This document shows positions 1 to 7,379 of a stretch of DNA of 32,122 bases, piece by piece. A model generated the notes under the pieces. That model saw nothing but the letters and a program-made list of their open reading frames with translations, ran no database searches and had not been told where the DNA came from. Location of the stretch: contig NZ_BBZJ01000045.1 in assembly GCF_001417775.1 (NCBI RefSeq), forward strand, positions 1 through 32,122. The letters are read 5' to 3'. The DNA comes from Streptomyces sp. TP-A0356. GTDB lineage: Bacteria; Actinomycetota; Actinomycetes; Streptomycetales; Streptomycetaceae. Within the stretch, counting starts at the first letter, position 1. Each line of letters begins with the position of its first letter. A program made the position numbers and the translations under genes.

Positions 1-10
1 TTATAGGGGC
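1..10 (+). repeat. Match to the right end of the IS110 element
   Basis: The first ten bases, TTATAGGGGC, are identical to the bases spanning the stop codon and right end of the IS110 element at 15864-15873. The sequences then diverge. This may mean that another copy of the same element ends at the left edge of the window. Ten bases is a short match, so this is an inference. Confidence 0.3.
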
Positions 11-71
11 GTCTGTGAGTCTCGGGTACGCGGAGGCGGCCGACCGCGGCAGCGGGAGAGGTGAGGTTCGC

Positions 72-478
72 ATGCGTACTGTCGGCAGCCGCCCGCCTAC
101 CGCCCTGCGAGGCAGCCCACTGCGGGGCCGGGTCGCTGTGGTCGCGGGGGCGGCGCGCGGCGTGGGCGAGTGCGGCGCCTGGCCGCGGAGGGCATGCGGA
201 TCGCCCTGCTCGGTCGTGAGAAGGAGACGCTGTCCCAGGTGGCGGCGTCGCTGGCCACCATGACCGTCTGCATCGAGGCGGACGTGACCGATCAGACCGC
301 GCTCGACCGTGCCGCGCGGCAGGTCGAGGAGCGGCTCGGAGCGGCCGGTGTCGTGGTGGCCGACGCCGGCAGCGCTGTAGGCGGGCCTTTCAGCCGCACC
401 GATGCCGAGCTGTGGCGACGCGTCGTCGACGTCAACCTGGTCGGGGCGGCGAACACCGCCAGGGCCTTCCTTCCTCAA
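72..478 (+). pseudogene. Short-chain dehydrogenase/reductase remnant (frameshifted, 3'-truncated)
   Basis: The ATG at 72 follows a good ribosome binding site (GGAGAGGTGAGG). The first frame gives a Rossmann glycine motif, GRVAVVAGAARGVGE. Near 165-175 the homology jumps to another frame, which continues with RRLAAEGMRIALLGRE, then ADV, VVVADAGS (the place of the usual NNAG motif) and VVDVNLVGAANTARAFLPQ. A few bases seem to be missing at the jump. After about 478 the family pattern stops, before the catalytic Ser and YxxxK would appear. The gene therefore has a broken start and no active site, and cannot encode a working SDR enzyme. The substrate cannot be guessed. Its loss of the 3' part suggests a rearrangement between 478 and 737. 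Confidence 0.75.
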
Positions 479-674
479 TTCGCGTTCGTGGTCGGCCGCA
501 TCACCCGGCGCGGACTACGGGAGGGATCGACCGACGAGCTCGGTGCCGATGTCGAAGTCCTCGGGGCGGGTGGCCGTGCCGACTGGACGTCGGTCAGGCC
601 CGAGACCTGAACTGCAACGGGGCCGGGAGGCGTCCAGAGGGTGCCCGACAGACAAGCCACGAGGCCCGGTAGGA

Positions 675-733
675 CCCAGGCAAGTACCTGCCTGGGCCCT
701 CGGGTAGTGCACGGCTTCAGTGCACTACCCGAG
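675..733. terminator. Two tandem perfect hairpins upstream of the phosphatase gene
   Basis: There are two perfect inverted repeats in a row: an 8-bp stem (675-682 with 689-696, 6-nt loop) and a 14-bp stem (699-712 with 720-733, 7-nt loop). They could be terminators, or the end of a lost mobile element. The sequence shared with the second copy of the phosphatase gene begins only four bases to the right (737), so this is a rearrangement boundary. There is no U-tract. Confidence 0.45.
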
Positions 734-736
734 GAG

Positions 737-1084
737 TGGTTTCCCAGGACGGAAGCGGCCGTAGAGCCCTCAGGCGGGTAGGTGGTCGCCATGGACGAGG
801 ATGACGCGGCCGCGGCGCTGCGAGCGGCGCTCGACCAGCTGGCGTTCGCCACCCGGAGCGCGGCGGCGCTGTCGAGCACGCTGGACGCGGTCGAGGGGCT
901 CAGGCGGGTGTGCCGCGTGCTGGTGCCGGGGCTGGCCGACTGGGCCGCGGCCGATCTGATGGACGAGGACGGCGCCGTCGAGCGGGTCTGTGTCTCACAC
1001 CGTGACCCCAACACCGCCCTGACCGGCCTGACGGGACCGTTGCCGCCGGCGCCGGAGACGCCAGGAGGGCCGCTGTCCCGGGTG
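737..1084 (+). repeat. Direct repeat, left copy (promoter-proximal part of phosphatase gene)
   Basis: This segment covers the leader and GAF start of the phosphatase gene at 782. It reappears in the same orientation at 30892-31237, roughly nine bases in ten identical by eye apart from a 10-nt gap. The match starts at TGGTTTCCCAG and ends at GTGCTTCGCG. The two copies bracket about 30 kb. Confidence 0.85.
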
Positions 1085-2104
1085 CTTCGCGGCGGTGGCC
1101 CCCTGCTGTTGTCGGCCGGGCGGCTGCCGACCGCGCAGGAGGCGTCCGATCCGCTGCACACGGCAACCATGCAACCGTTCGCCCGACTCGGGGGAGACTC
1201 CGTGATCGTGGCACCCCTGCGGGCACGCCGGCGAGTGCTGGGTGCGCTGACCCTGGTCAGGGGCGAGGGACACCCGCCATGGGGCGAGGCGGACCTGGCG
1301 CTGGTCGAGGACCTCACCCACCGCATCGCGCTGGCTCTCGACAACGCCAGGCTCTACGCCGAGACCCAGGCCGTCGCCGAGCGCCTCCAGCGCTCTCTGC
1401 TGCCGGACCTGCCCGTCGTACCGGGTCTTCGCGTCACCGCCCGCTACTCCCCGGCGCTCGCCACCGCGCAGATCGGCGGTGACTGGTACGACAGCTTCGT
1501 CCTGCCGGAAAGCGGTGACACCACTCTGATCATCGGCGACGTCACCGGCCACGATCTGCATGCCGCCGTGACCATGAGCCAGATCCGGAACATGCTGCGT
1601 GGCATCGCCTGCGACCGCCGGGAGCCCCCCGGCATGATCCTGCGCCGCTTGGACCTCGCAGTCGACGCCCTCTACAGCCACCGCACCGCCACCTGCGTGT
1701 ACGCACTGCTCAAGGGCCAGGAAGGAGGGGCGTACCAGCTGGAGTGGGCGAGTGCCGGACATCCACCACCCCTGCTGGTCACTGCGGACGGCGACACCAC
1801 CTACCTCTGGGAAGCACACGGCCTGCTGCTGGGCGTCGACCCGCACGCCGAACGGCCCAGTGCCTGCCTGCCCCTGCCCGAGGGCAGCACCCTGCTGTTG
1901 TACACGGACGGTCTGATCGAACGGCGCGGCGAATCCATGGATCACGGCATGACCCGGCTCCGGCAGCACGCTGCCGCCCTGGTCGACCAGGACATCGACG
2001 AGCTGAGCGACGAGCTGATGAACGCACTCGTGGCAGGGGCCCACGACGACATCGCCCTGCTCGCCCTGCGACTGCCACAGTCGGACGAGGGCGTCTCGCC
2101 CTGA
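782..2104 (+). CDS. GAF-domain SpoIIE-type PP2C serine phosphatase
   Basis: This is a cytoplasmic sensor phosphatase of the PPM/SpoIIE-RsbU type. In this family the enzyme dephosphorylates a STAS anti-anti-sigma factor and so frees a sigma factor. The 440-aa frame starts with GTG at 782; the ATG at 791 is an equally good start. Residues 30-195 form a GAF-like sensor domain, and the linker at about 190-210 is helical (RLYAETQAVAERLQRSLLP). The PP2C domain (about 215-435) has the metal-binding aspartates in GGDWYD (D234) and GDVTGHD (D253), then SAGHPPPL, LLLYTDGLIE and the closing HDDIALLAL. No kinase domain or membrane segment is present. It has no close partner gene, but a STAS protein lies at 7376. 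A truncated copy of this gene lies at 30937. Confidence 0.92.
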   Translation: MVAMDEDDAAAALRAALDQLAFATRSAAALSSTLDAVEGLRRVCRVLVPGLADWAAADLMDEDGAVERVCVSHRDPNTALTGLTGPLPPAPETPGGPLSRVLRGGGPLLLSAGRLPTAQEASDPLHTATMQPFARLGGDSVIVAPLRARRRVLGALTLVRGEGHPPWGEADLALVEDLTHRIALALDNARLYAETQAVAERLQRSLLPDLPVVPGLRVTARYSPALATAQIGGDWYDSFVLPESGDTTLIIGDVTGHDLHAAVTMSQIRNMLRGIACDRREPPGMILRRLDLAVDALYSHRTATCVYALLKGQEGGAYQLEWASAGHPPPLLVTADGDTTYLWEAHGLLLGVDPHAERPSACLPLPEGSTLLLYTDGLIERRGESMDHGMTRLRQHAAALVDQDIDELSDELMNALVAGAHDDIALLALRLPQSDEGVSP

Positions 2105-2255
2105 GGCCACGTCGAATGCCCGCCGTACGCGATGTAAGTCTGGGGTGGGACGTTTTGGCCAGGTGGGTTCGGGGACACGTCGGGCGGAGGTCGTGTCGCG
2201 TGCGGGTTCGGAAGTGAGCTGGCATTCCATTCGTCCGCCCGCCCTGCCGTCCAGC

Positions 2256-2633
2256 TCAGAACGCGGGCGGCAGAGCTGTGCTGCGTTCAGATGACCGTGC
2301 CCTGGGCAGTGCCTTGATCAGAGCGGTGCGGATTTCGTCCGGCAGCTGTTCGCCGTGCACCCAGTCCACGATCAGTTCGGATACCTGCCGCAGTTTCGTG
2401 TTGGTGTGCTGTGAGACCTCTCGCAGCACTTGGAATCCCTGCTCGGGATGCAGGCCACCGAGGGTGATGACCACGCCGATCGCTTGGTCTACGACGGTGT
2501 GGGAGACGACGGCTTCCTGCAGCTGGCTGATTTCCGTCTGCAACTCGCTGATCTTGTTCAGGAGCGGTGTCCGTACCGGAACCGAGTGCTCCTTGAGTCG
2601 CGTGAGGCTGCCGTTTCGAGAGTTCTCCATCAT
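2256..2633 (-). CDS. ANTAR-domain protein
   Basis: This protein of about 125 aa has an N-terminal coiled coil (LLNKISELQTEISQLQEAVVSHTVVDQAIGVVI) leading into an ANTAR domain, with the typical AIGVVI, HPEQGFQVLREVSQHTNTKLRQVSELIV pattern. ANTAR domains bind paired hairpins in RNA and prevent transcription termination. The open frame extends upstream to 2777, but the family pattern begins near the paired ATG codons at 2633 and 2630, so I chose that start. No GAF or receiver domain is fused to it, so the signal input must come from elsewhere or from dimerisation. It stands alone and converges with the phosphatase gene at 782. The RNA target is unknown. Confidence 0.8.
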   Translation of the reverse strand: MMENSRNGSLTRLKEHSVPVRTPLLNKISELQTEISQLQEAVVSHTVVDQAIGVVITLGGLHPEQGFQVLREVSQHTNTKLRQVSELIVDWVHGEQLPDEIRTALIKALPRARSSERSTALPPAF

Positions 2634-2984
2634 GATCACAGCCCAGACCGCGGGTCTCCCGCCCGGGTCGCCGATGCCGTACGGAATTGCGAGGACGACA
2701 ATTCGACTATTACCCCGGGTTGCTGTCTTCGTGCATCCCGTTCCACGGCGCGCAGCGGCCGGTGGCGTGGACCTCACTCAGGGTTCAACTCGGCCAGGGC
2801 GGTGGTGCACCTGCCCTTCGGACGATCGGTACCGCTCGGATCGCGGATGCTCCGTTGATGGTCGCGGGTGCCTGATGCACTGCAGGGATCCTGCGGGAGC
2901 GGATCACGGCTCACGACCATACGATCGAGCGCCTGTCGCACATCGCGGCAGGGCATCCGGGTGTGGCGGACTCGGGTGGGGGGA
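2634..2984. other. Intergenic stretch, no gene seen
   Basis: Open frames on both strands exist here, but they look like by-products of high GC content. I recognise no domain, RNA gene or repeat. The start of the ANTAR gene on the minus strand may need a promoter in this part. Confidence 0.4.
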
Positions 2985-3175
2985 CCCGGAGGCGGGCCGC
3001 GTTCAGCAGCGTATCCATGGAGCTGGCTCGACTCAGGCTCCTCCGGTTCAGCCAACGAGCCGGGGGAGCCGCTGACAGGATCGCAGTGGTGGCGACCGAC
3101 GATGACGCCCATGGCCTTGCCGATGGCGGGCATCCGTGCGCGGTTGCGGTCGAGCGCTTCGCGTTCCACGGGCTG
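2985..3175 (-). pseudogene. Possible relic of a second ANTAR-domain gene
   Basis: On the minus strand one frame gives REALDRNRARMPAIGKAMG followed by VIVGRHHCDP, which resembles the ANTAR core (for example an 'xNRxIGxAxGILMARHxxxx' pattern). A shifted frame then gives ARWLNRRSLSRASSMDTLLN, resembling the 'AFxxLxxxSQxxNxKLxxVA' half. The two halves lie in different frames and have no clean start or stop, so this looks like a decayed copy. The match is by eye and weak. It lies next to the intact ANTAR gene. Confidence 0.35.
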
Positions 3176-3320
3176 ACGAAGCCGGTCGGGCGAGGGCGGC
3201 GACCTACTCCCGGGTGCGGGGTACTCGAAGAGGAACCCACCGGGGTGCCGACGTCGCTGTGACCCGCCGGCCCGGGGGCCGCCCACCGCGGTGGGTCCGT
3301 GCGGAAAGGACGGCGGCGAC

Positions 3321-5096
3321 GTGGCGGAGGGCCTGAAGTCCGGCGGAGAGCACGAGCGCCGGCTGTCCGCGGGGGAGCCGGCTCTGTGGCAGCAGGTGGT
3401 CGAGCAGCTGGGCACGGCCCTCGCCGTGATCGACCCGGCCGGGCGGATCGTCGCTGTCAACCCGGCCGCCGAGCGGCTTCTGCAGCGCGCAGCAGGGTCC
3501 GTGTACGGGCGGGATCTGCACGACCTGTGCCATCGCGACCCGGGAGGTGGCCTCGTCCCGCGGGAGCGCTGCCCGCTGCTGCGGGCACTGGCCGAGAGGC
3601 GTGCGGCACGCGGGGACGACGACAGGTGCCTGCGTGGTGACGGACGGCTGGTCCCGATCTCCTGGTCGGCCACCCCCCTGGCGGACGACGTCTCCGGCGT
3701 CTGCCAGGGCATGGTCGTGCTGATCGTCGAGACCGCGGCGGACCGCCGTGCCGGCAGGGAACGAGCGGAACGCGCCGAGCAGTCGGAACGGGTGGAACAG
3801 GCGGAACGAACCGCTCGTACGAGCGCTCTGGAGAGTCTCGCCGAGCGGCTGACACTCGTCGCGGAGATCACCGACGTGCTCGGTCAGACCCTGGAGGTGG
3901 ACGAGGCCCTCGCCCGGTTGAGCCGCGTCCTCGTCCCCCGCCTCGCCGACTGGGCCGCGGTGGACCTGCGGGTCGGCTCCCGTCAGGTGCACCGAGTGGC
4001 CGTGACCGGTCCGGAGGGCCGTGCAGCCGGGCAGGAGGACTGGCGCGGCCATCTGCCCCCGGTCGGGGAGGCGACCCACTCGCCCCTGGTCCAGGTACTG
4101 AACGAAGGCGCTCCCGTCCTTCAGAAGCGGGTGGACCTGGACGCACCGCCCGACTCACCGCTGGCCAGCGTGCACGACGCCTTCCTCGGAGCGATCGGCG
4201 CGGCATCCGCCATCACGGTGCCGCTCGGCAGTAGACGGCAGGTCACCGGTGCGCTGACGCTGGTGCGCACCGACCCGGCACGGCCCTTCGACACCGGCGA
4301 TCTCGACGTGGCCGGCGACATCGGCCGCCGGGTCGGTCTGGTCATCGACAACGCGCGCAGGTTCGGCCGGCAGCGTGCGGTCGCCGAAGCCATGCAGCGC
4401 AACCTTCTTCCCCCGCTGCCCGCGCACGGCCGGTTCCAGCTGGCCGCCCGGTACCAGCCCGCTCCGCCCGGCTCCCAGGTCGGTGGTGACTGGTACGACG
4501 CCTTCGCGCTGAGGGACGGCACGCTCGCCCTCGTCATCGGCGACGTCGTCGGGCACGATCTGACCGCCGCGGCCGGCATGGCCCAGCTGCACGGCATCCT
4601 GCGCTCCCTCGCCTGGGACCATGCCGAGCCGACCGGTGCCGTCGTGGACCGCCTCGACGACGCCATGCACGCCATCACCATCGTGCGGATGGCCACCCTC
4701 GTCCTCGCCCGGGTGGAAGGTCCGGACAGCGGCCCCTGGACGCTGCACTGGACCAGTGCGGGGCACCCGCCGCCCCTGCTGCTGACCCCCGACGGGAGCG
4801 CGCAGTACCTCGAAGCCGGGCAGGGACTGATCCTTGGAACCGACCCGTATGCCGGCGATCCTCGCCCGAGCGCCGCTCACGCGCTGCCGCCGCGGTCCAC
4901 GCTCCTGCTCTACACCGACGGCCTGATCGAAGTCCCCGGCAGCGACTTGACCAGAGGGCTCAGCCGACTGCGTCGCCACGCTCTCGCCCTCGCCCACGAA
5001 CCTCTGGACACCTTGTGCGACCAGCTGGCGGCCCGGACGCCCCCGGGCAGCACGGACGACGTCGCCCTTCTCGCCCTGCGCCTGCCCGTGCCCTGA
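3321..5096 (+). CDS. PAS-GAF SpoIIE-type PP2C serine phosphatase
   Basis: This large sensor phosphatase has 591 aa from the GTG at 3321, which has AAAGGA about ten bases upstream. A GTG at 3291 would add ten residues but lies inside a perfect palindrome (3282-3295). Residues 22-140 form a PAS domain (GTALAVIDPAGRIVAVNPAAERLL). A charged helical linker (GRERAERAEQSERVEQAERT, about 145-164) follows. A GAF domain occupies about 170-360 and a PP2C/SpoIIE domain about 370-590, with VGGDWYDAF, IGDVVGHD, TSAGHPPPLLL, LLLYTDGLIE and STDDVALLAL. All metal-binding aspartates are present. The GAF-PP2C part resembles the protein at 782 (for example VLVPRLADWAAVDL against VLVPGLADWAAADL), so the two are paralogues. 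No kinase or STAS gene is adjacent. It probably acts on a STAS protein encoded elsewhere. Confidence 0.92.
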   Translation: MAEGLKSGGEHERRLSAGEPALWQQVVEQLGTALAVIDPAGRIVAVNPAAERLLQRAAGSVYGRDLHDLCHRDPGGGLVPRERCPLLRALAERRAARGDDDRCLRGDGRLVPISWSATPLADDVSGVCQGMVVLIVETAADRRAGRERAERAEQSERVEQAERTARTSALESLAERLTLVAEITDVLGQTLEVDEALARLSRVLVPRLADWAAVDLRVGSRQVHRVAVTGPEGRAAGQEDWRGHLPPVGEATHSPLVQVLNEGAPVLQKRVDLDAPPDSPLASVHDAFLGAIGAASAITVPLGSRRQVTGALTLVRTDPARPFDTGDLDVAGDIGRRVGLVIDNARRFGRQRAVAEAMQRNLLPPLPAHGRFQLAARYQPAPPGSQVGGDWYDAFALRDGTLALVIGDVVGHDLTAAAGMAQLHGILRSLAWDHAEPTGAVVDRLDDAMHAITIVRMATLVLARVEGPDSGPWTLHWTSAGHPPPLLLTPDGSAQYLEAGQGLILGTDPYAGDPRPSAAHALPPRSTLLLYTDGLIEVPGSDLTRGLSRLRRHALALAHEPLDTLCDQLAARTPPGSTDDVALLALRLPVP

Positions 5097-5127
5097 CCGG
5101 GCCGAGGCGGTGATGGGGAGCGGCTGC

Positions 5128-5808
5128 TCACGTCCCCGGAGCAAGCGCCAGAATGCGGAACGGACCGGGTGACACGGACTGAAGGCCGTCGTCTCCGGCG
5201 TACCGCCAGCCCCAGGACCGCATCGTCTCGACGGTCCTGCCGTCCCGGACGTCCACCAGTGCGACGCCGAGCGCGGCGCCGTGGTCGGCGAGCAGTCGCC
5301 GCTGCAGGCGCCGGGCGAGGTTCCAGACATGGTCCCGGTACTCCCGGCGCACGCGAGACGGGACGACGATCCCGGAGACGACGAAGAGCCGCCCGGAGGC
5401 GGCGCGGCGGAGCAGACCTCCCCGGACGTGCCCGTCGAAGCCCGCCCACCATGGACCCGAGCCGCCCGCGGGGAAGCCATAGGCGTAACCGGTCAGGGCG
5501 GTGGTCTCCGCGATCAGCAGCGAGAACCCCGGCCGTCGTGCGTCGGCCGTGAGATGGCCCAGGAAGGGGCCACGTGCCTGGTTCCACGCCCACGGGTCAC
5601 CACCGGAGGTTTCCGCGTACAGGTCGCCCAGCTCCTGCAGACGGTCCGCGACCTGACCACGCGTCAGCCGATGGATCCGATCTGCGACCTGCGGCGAGGA
5701 CGTGCGCCCCCTCTGCGGCGTGCCCTGTGCGCGGGTACGCGGCCTGCCCCGTGCGGGCCGGAGAGCGGGAAGGGCCAGGGTCGTCGGGGGGAGCACCTGC
5801 GCGGTCAT
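5128..5808 (-). CDS. GNAT-like acetyltransferase
   Basis: This protein of about 226 aa has a C-terminal half that reads like a GNAT fold: FSLLIAETTALTGYAYGFP, then RLFVVSGIVVPSRVRREYRD (beta-4/alpha-3 region), then RLLADHGAALGVALVDVRDG and ETMRSWGWRYAGDD (the usual 'wGyr' end). The classic Q/RxxGxG/A loop is replaced by SRVRREYRD, so acetyl-CoA binding is uncertain. The first 60 residues are basic, Pro- and Arg-rich. I chose the ATG at 5808; an in-frame TTG at 5814 is the alternative. It converges with the phosphatase gene ending at 5096. Its 5' leader (5809-5923) closely resembles that of the DUF5994 gene at 18770, which suggests shared control. The substrate is unknown. Confidence 0.65.
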   Translation of the reverse strand: MTAQVLPPTTLALPALRPARGRPRTRAQGTPQRGRTSSPQVADRIHRLTRGQVADRLQELGDLYAETSGGDPWAWNQARGPFLGHLTADARRPGFSLLIAETTALTGYAYGFPAGGSGPWWAGFDGHVRGGLLRRAASGRLFVVSGIVVPSRVRREYRDHVWNLARRLQRRLLADHGAALGVALVDVRDGRTVETMRSWGWRYAGDDGLQSVSPGPFRILALAPGT

Positions 5809-5923
5809 TGCCAACCCTGCCCCCGGGCGCGGACGAAGGCCGCCCCGGCGTCGTCGATCCCCGAGAACGGCACCGGTGCCTGAGGCGGTGCGCGGCGTGC
5901 CCTCGGTATGTCCACCGTACTCC
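5809..5923 (-). promoter_or_regulatory. Conserved leader of the GNAT-like gene (DUF5994-type leader)
   Basis: Reading the minus strand from 5923: GGAGTA, ten bases, ACCGAGGGC, then GGTGCCGTTCTCGGGGATCG, a GC hairpin (CCGGGGCGG...CCGCGCCCGG), GGGGGCAGG and the ATG. The same blocks in the same order, with nearly the same spacing, precede DUF5994 genes at 6885, 18770, 23611 and 24064. GGAGTA may be a -10 element, but no common -35 is clear. Confidence 0.6.
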
Positions 5924-6444
5924 CGGCCGGGCCCGCCCCGGCGGCCCGGCGGTCGCCGGCACCGGGAACGGCGCCGACCGTCCGCGTGCGGTCGCTGTCC
6001 TCCGGCACAGTCCGACTCGCGTGGTCACCGGGCTCGGCCGGGCGAATGTCAGGCGGCCGGCCGCCCGGCCGGTCAGGGGACGCACCGCCACCCGTACCCG
6101 GCATACCCTGCAGAGGGGGCTGCCGTGGAAACGCGACGCAGGCCCCCACACCGTCGCCCGCCTCCGTCGGGCAGTGACCCCAATCGTGGTCCGTACGTCT
6201 CGTACCGTCTCCCGTCCGGAGCTCCGTATGGAGCAGCTACCCCGCCGGTCGCGAAGGAGGAACCCGGCTCCATCTCCCCTCGACACCGCGCACGCCGTGG
6301 GACCCGCACGCTCCGGCTCGCGACCAGCAAACCGACAGAGCACGCGCACGCTCACGCCGACGAGGTACGACCCGGATCCGCGAGGCCACGAGGATCCGCC
6401 GGCCTGTCCGTCCCCCGCGGCCGTGACCCCGGAGAACCACAGCC
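5924..6444. other. Long non-coding stretch
   Basis: Apart from sequence just upstream of the minus-strand leader, I see no gene here. The open frames are low-complexity Arg/Pro/Ala-rich and match no family I know. On the minus strand GGGTAT (near 6104) and GGGTAC (near 6094) resemble the -10 of Streptomyces SigB-type promoters, but no matching -35 is convincing. Confidence 0.4.
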
Positions 6445-6717
6445 ATGACAAGACTCCGCGAACGCAAGAACAACCGGGAGGCGGTCCTGCGATCCCTCTA
6501 CGGGGCCGTCGAACGCAATCGCCCCGAGGTCAGCGGATCGGTACTCCGCGCCGAGCTGGGCCTGCCCGACGAGGACCTCTCCGCCGCCTGCGCCTATCTG
6601 GCCGACGAGGGACTGATCAACGTGGACTGGACCTCGCACCGGACCCCTGCGGCCGTCTCGCTGACACATGAGGGCATCTGCCTGATGGAGGAGTTGGAGG
6701 AAGAACAAGGGGAATAG
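6445..6717 (+). CDS. Small winged-helix-like protein (90 aa), paralogue of 19571
   Basis: This is a 90-aa soluble protein (MTRLRERKNNREAVLRSLYGAVERN...). The pattern of helices followed by ACAYLADEGLINVDWTSHRTPAAVSLTHEGICLMEELEEE looks like a winged-helix fold: a recognition helix, a wing with VSLTHEG, and an acidic C-terminal helix. A paralogue of the same length lies at 19571 (ACMYLAGEGWVVVDWERGNTPAMITLTHQGIRQMETEEE). Both sit next to DUF5994 genes. It may bind DNA or serve as a protein adaptor; this is inferred from the fold only. It precedes the DUF5994 gene at 6885, with the DUF5994 leader in between, so they are probably separate transcripts. Confidence 0.7.
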   Translation: MTRLRERKNNREAVLRSLYGAVERNRPEVSGSVLRAELGLPDEDLSAACAYLADEGLINVDWTSHRTPAAVSLTHEGICLMEELEEEQGE

Positions 6718-6773
6718 GGCAGGGCAGAGAAGACGGAGCCGGACGGCTGACCCGCCCGCTTCTCCTCGGCTCA

Positions 6774-6884
6774 GGTGTAGCCTGACCGTACCGAGAGCTT
6801 TTCGCGCAGCGCTTCCGGCGGTGCCGTTCCCGGCGAGGGACGAAACGGGCAGTCGTCCTACGGCTCCCGGGACGGGACCGGACC
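6774..6884 (+). promoter_or_regulatory. Conserved leader of DUF5994 gene 6885
   Basis: It contains GGTGTA, ten bases, ACCGAGAGC, TTTTCGCG, GTGCCGTTCCCGGCGA, then an imperfect hairpin (CGGGCAGTCG...CGGCTCCCG) and GGGACGGGACCGGACC before the ATG. The leader is 111 nt long, the same length as the one at 18659. The block order matches the leaders at 5809, 18659, 23612 and 23949. Confidence 0.6.
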
Positions 6885-7379
6885 ATGGAACCCAGCAGTA
6901 CGCCGGCCGAAGGCGTCTCCGGTGCCGACGCGCACACGTACCGCATGCCCCTGCCCCGCCTGACCCTCACCTCGGACGTCAGCCACGGCCCGCTGGACGG
7001 TGCCTGGTGGCCGCGCTGCGACGCGCTGGAGCTTGAACTTCCCTCGCTCGTCGACTTGTTGGAGCCGGAGCCGGGGGCCGTTATACGGGTCACCGTGGAC
7101 CCCGCCGGGTGGCCCGGCGCCCCGCACACAGTCATGGCCCCAGGCCGGGTGATCGCCGTGGAACCGACCGGACCCGGAAGCGACGCGCACGTCATCACCC
7201 TGGACTGCGGCGCCGTGGGACGCTGGGTGCTCCTGGTCGTCCCGCCCGAGGAGCCCGCCGGAACAGCCGTCCGGCTGCTGGCCGCCGCTGCCGACCCGGA
7301 GAACCCACTGACCGCCGCGAGCATGCTGGCGCTCGCCGATGCGGGTCGCCCGGTGGGCGCGGCCGGGGAGGCGGAATGA
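6885..7379 (+). CDS. DUF5994 family protein
   Basis: This 164-aa soluble protein carries the DUF5994 signature. The parts are LDGAWWPRCDALELELPSLVDLL (about residues 37-60), a beta-rich middle (AVIRVTVDPAGWPGAPHTVM), VGRWVLLVVPPEEPAGTAVRLLAAAADPENPLTAASML, and an acidic/Ala tail. The function of the family is unknown; copies are common and multiple in Streptomyces. The stop codon overlaps the start of the STAS gene (ATGA at 7376-7379), so the two are probably translated together. That links DUF5994 to anti-anti-sigma signalling. It has no signal peptide or membrane segment. It is one of six DUF5994 regions in the window. Confidence 0.82.
   Translation: MEPSSTPAEGVSGADAHTYRMPLPRLTLTSDVSHGPLDGAWWPRCDALELELPSLVDLLEPEPGAVIRVTVDPAGWPGAPHTVMAPGRVIAVEPTGPGSDAHVITLDCGAVGRWVLLVVPPEEPAGTAVRLLAAAADPENPLTAASMLALADAGRPVGAAGEAE

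Noticed and set aside
995..2230. 411-codon minus-strand open frame opposite the first phosphatase gene
   Set aside because: The plus-strand phosphatase has every PP2C motif; the minus frame is its shadow, caused by high GC content.
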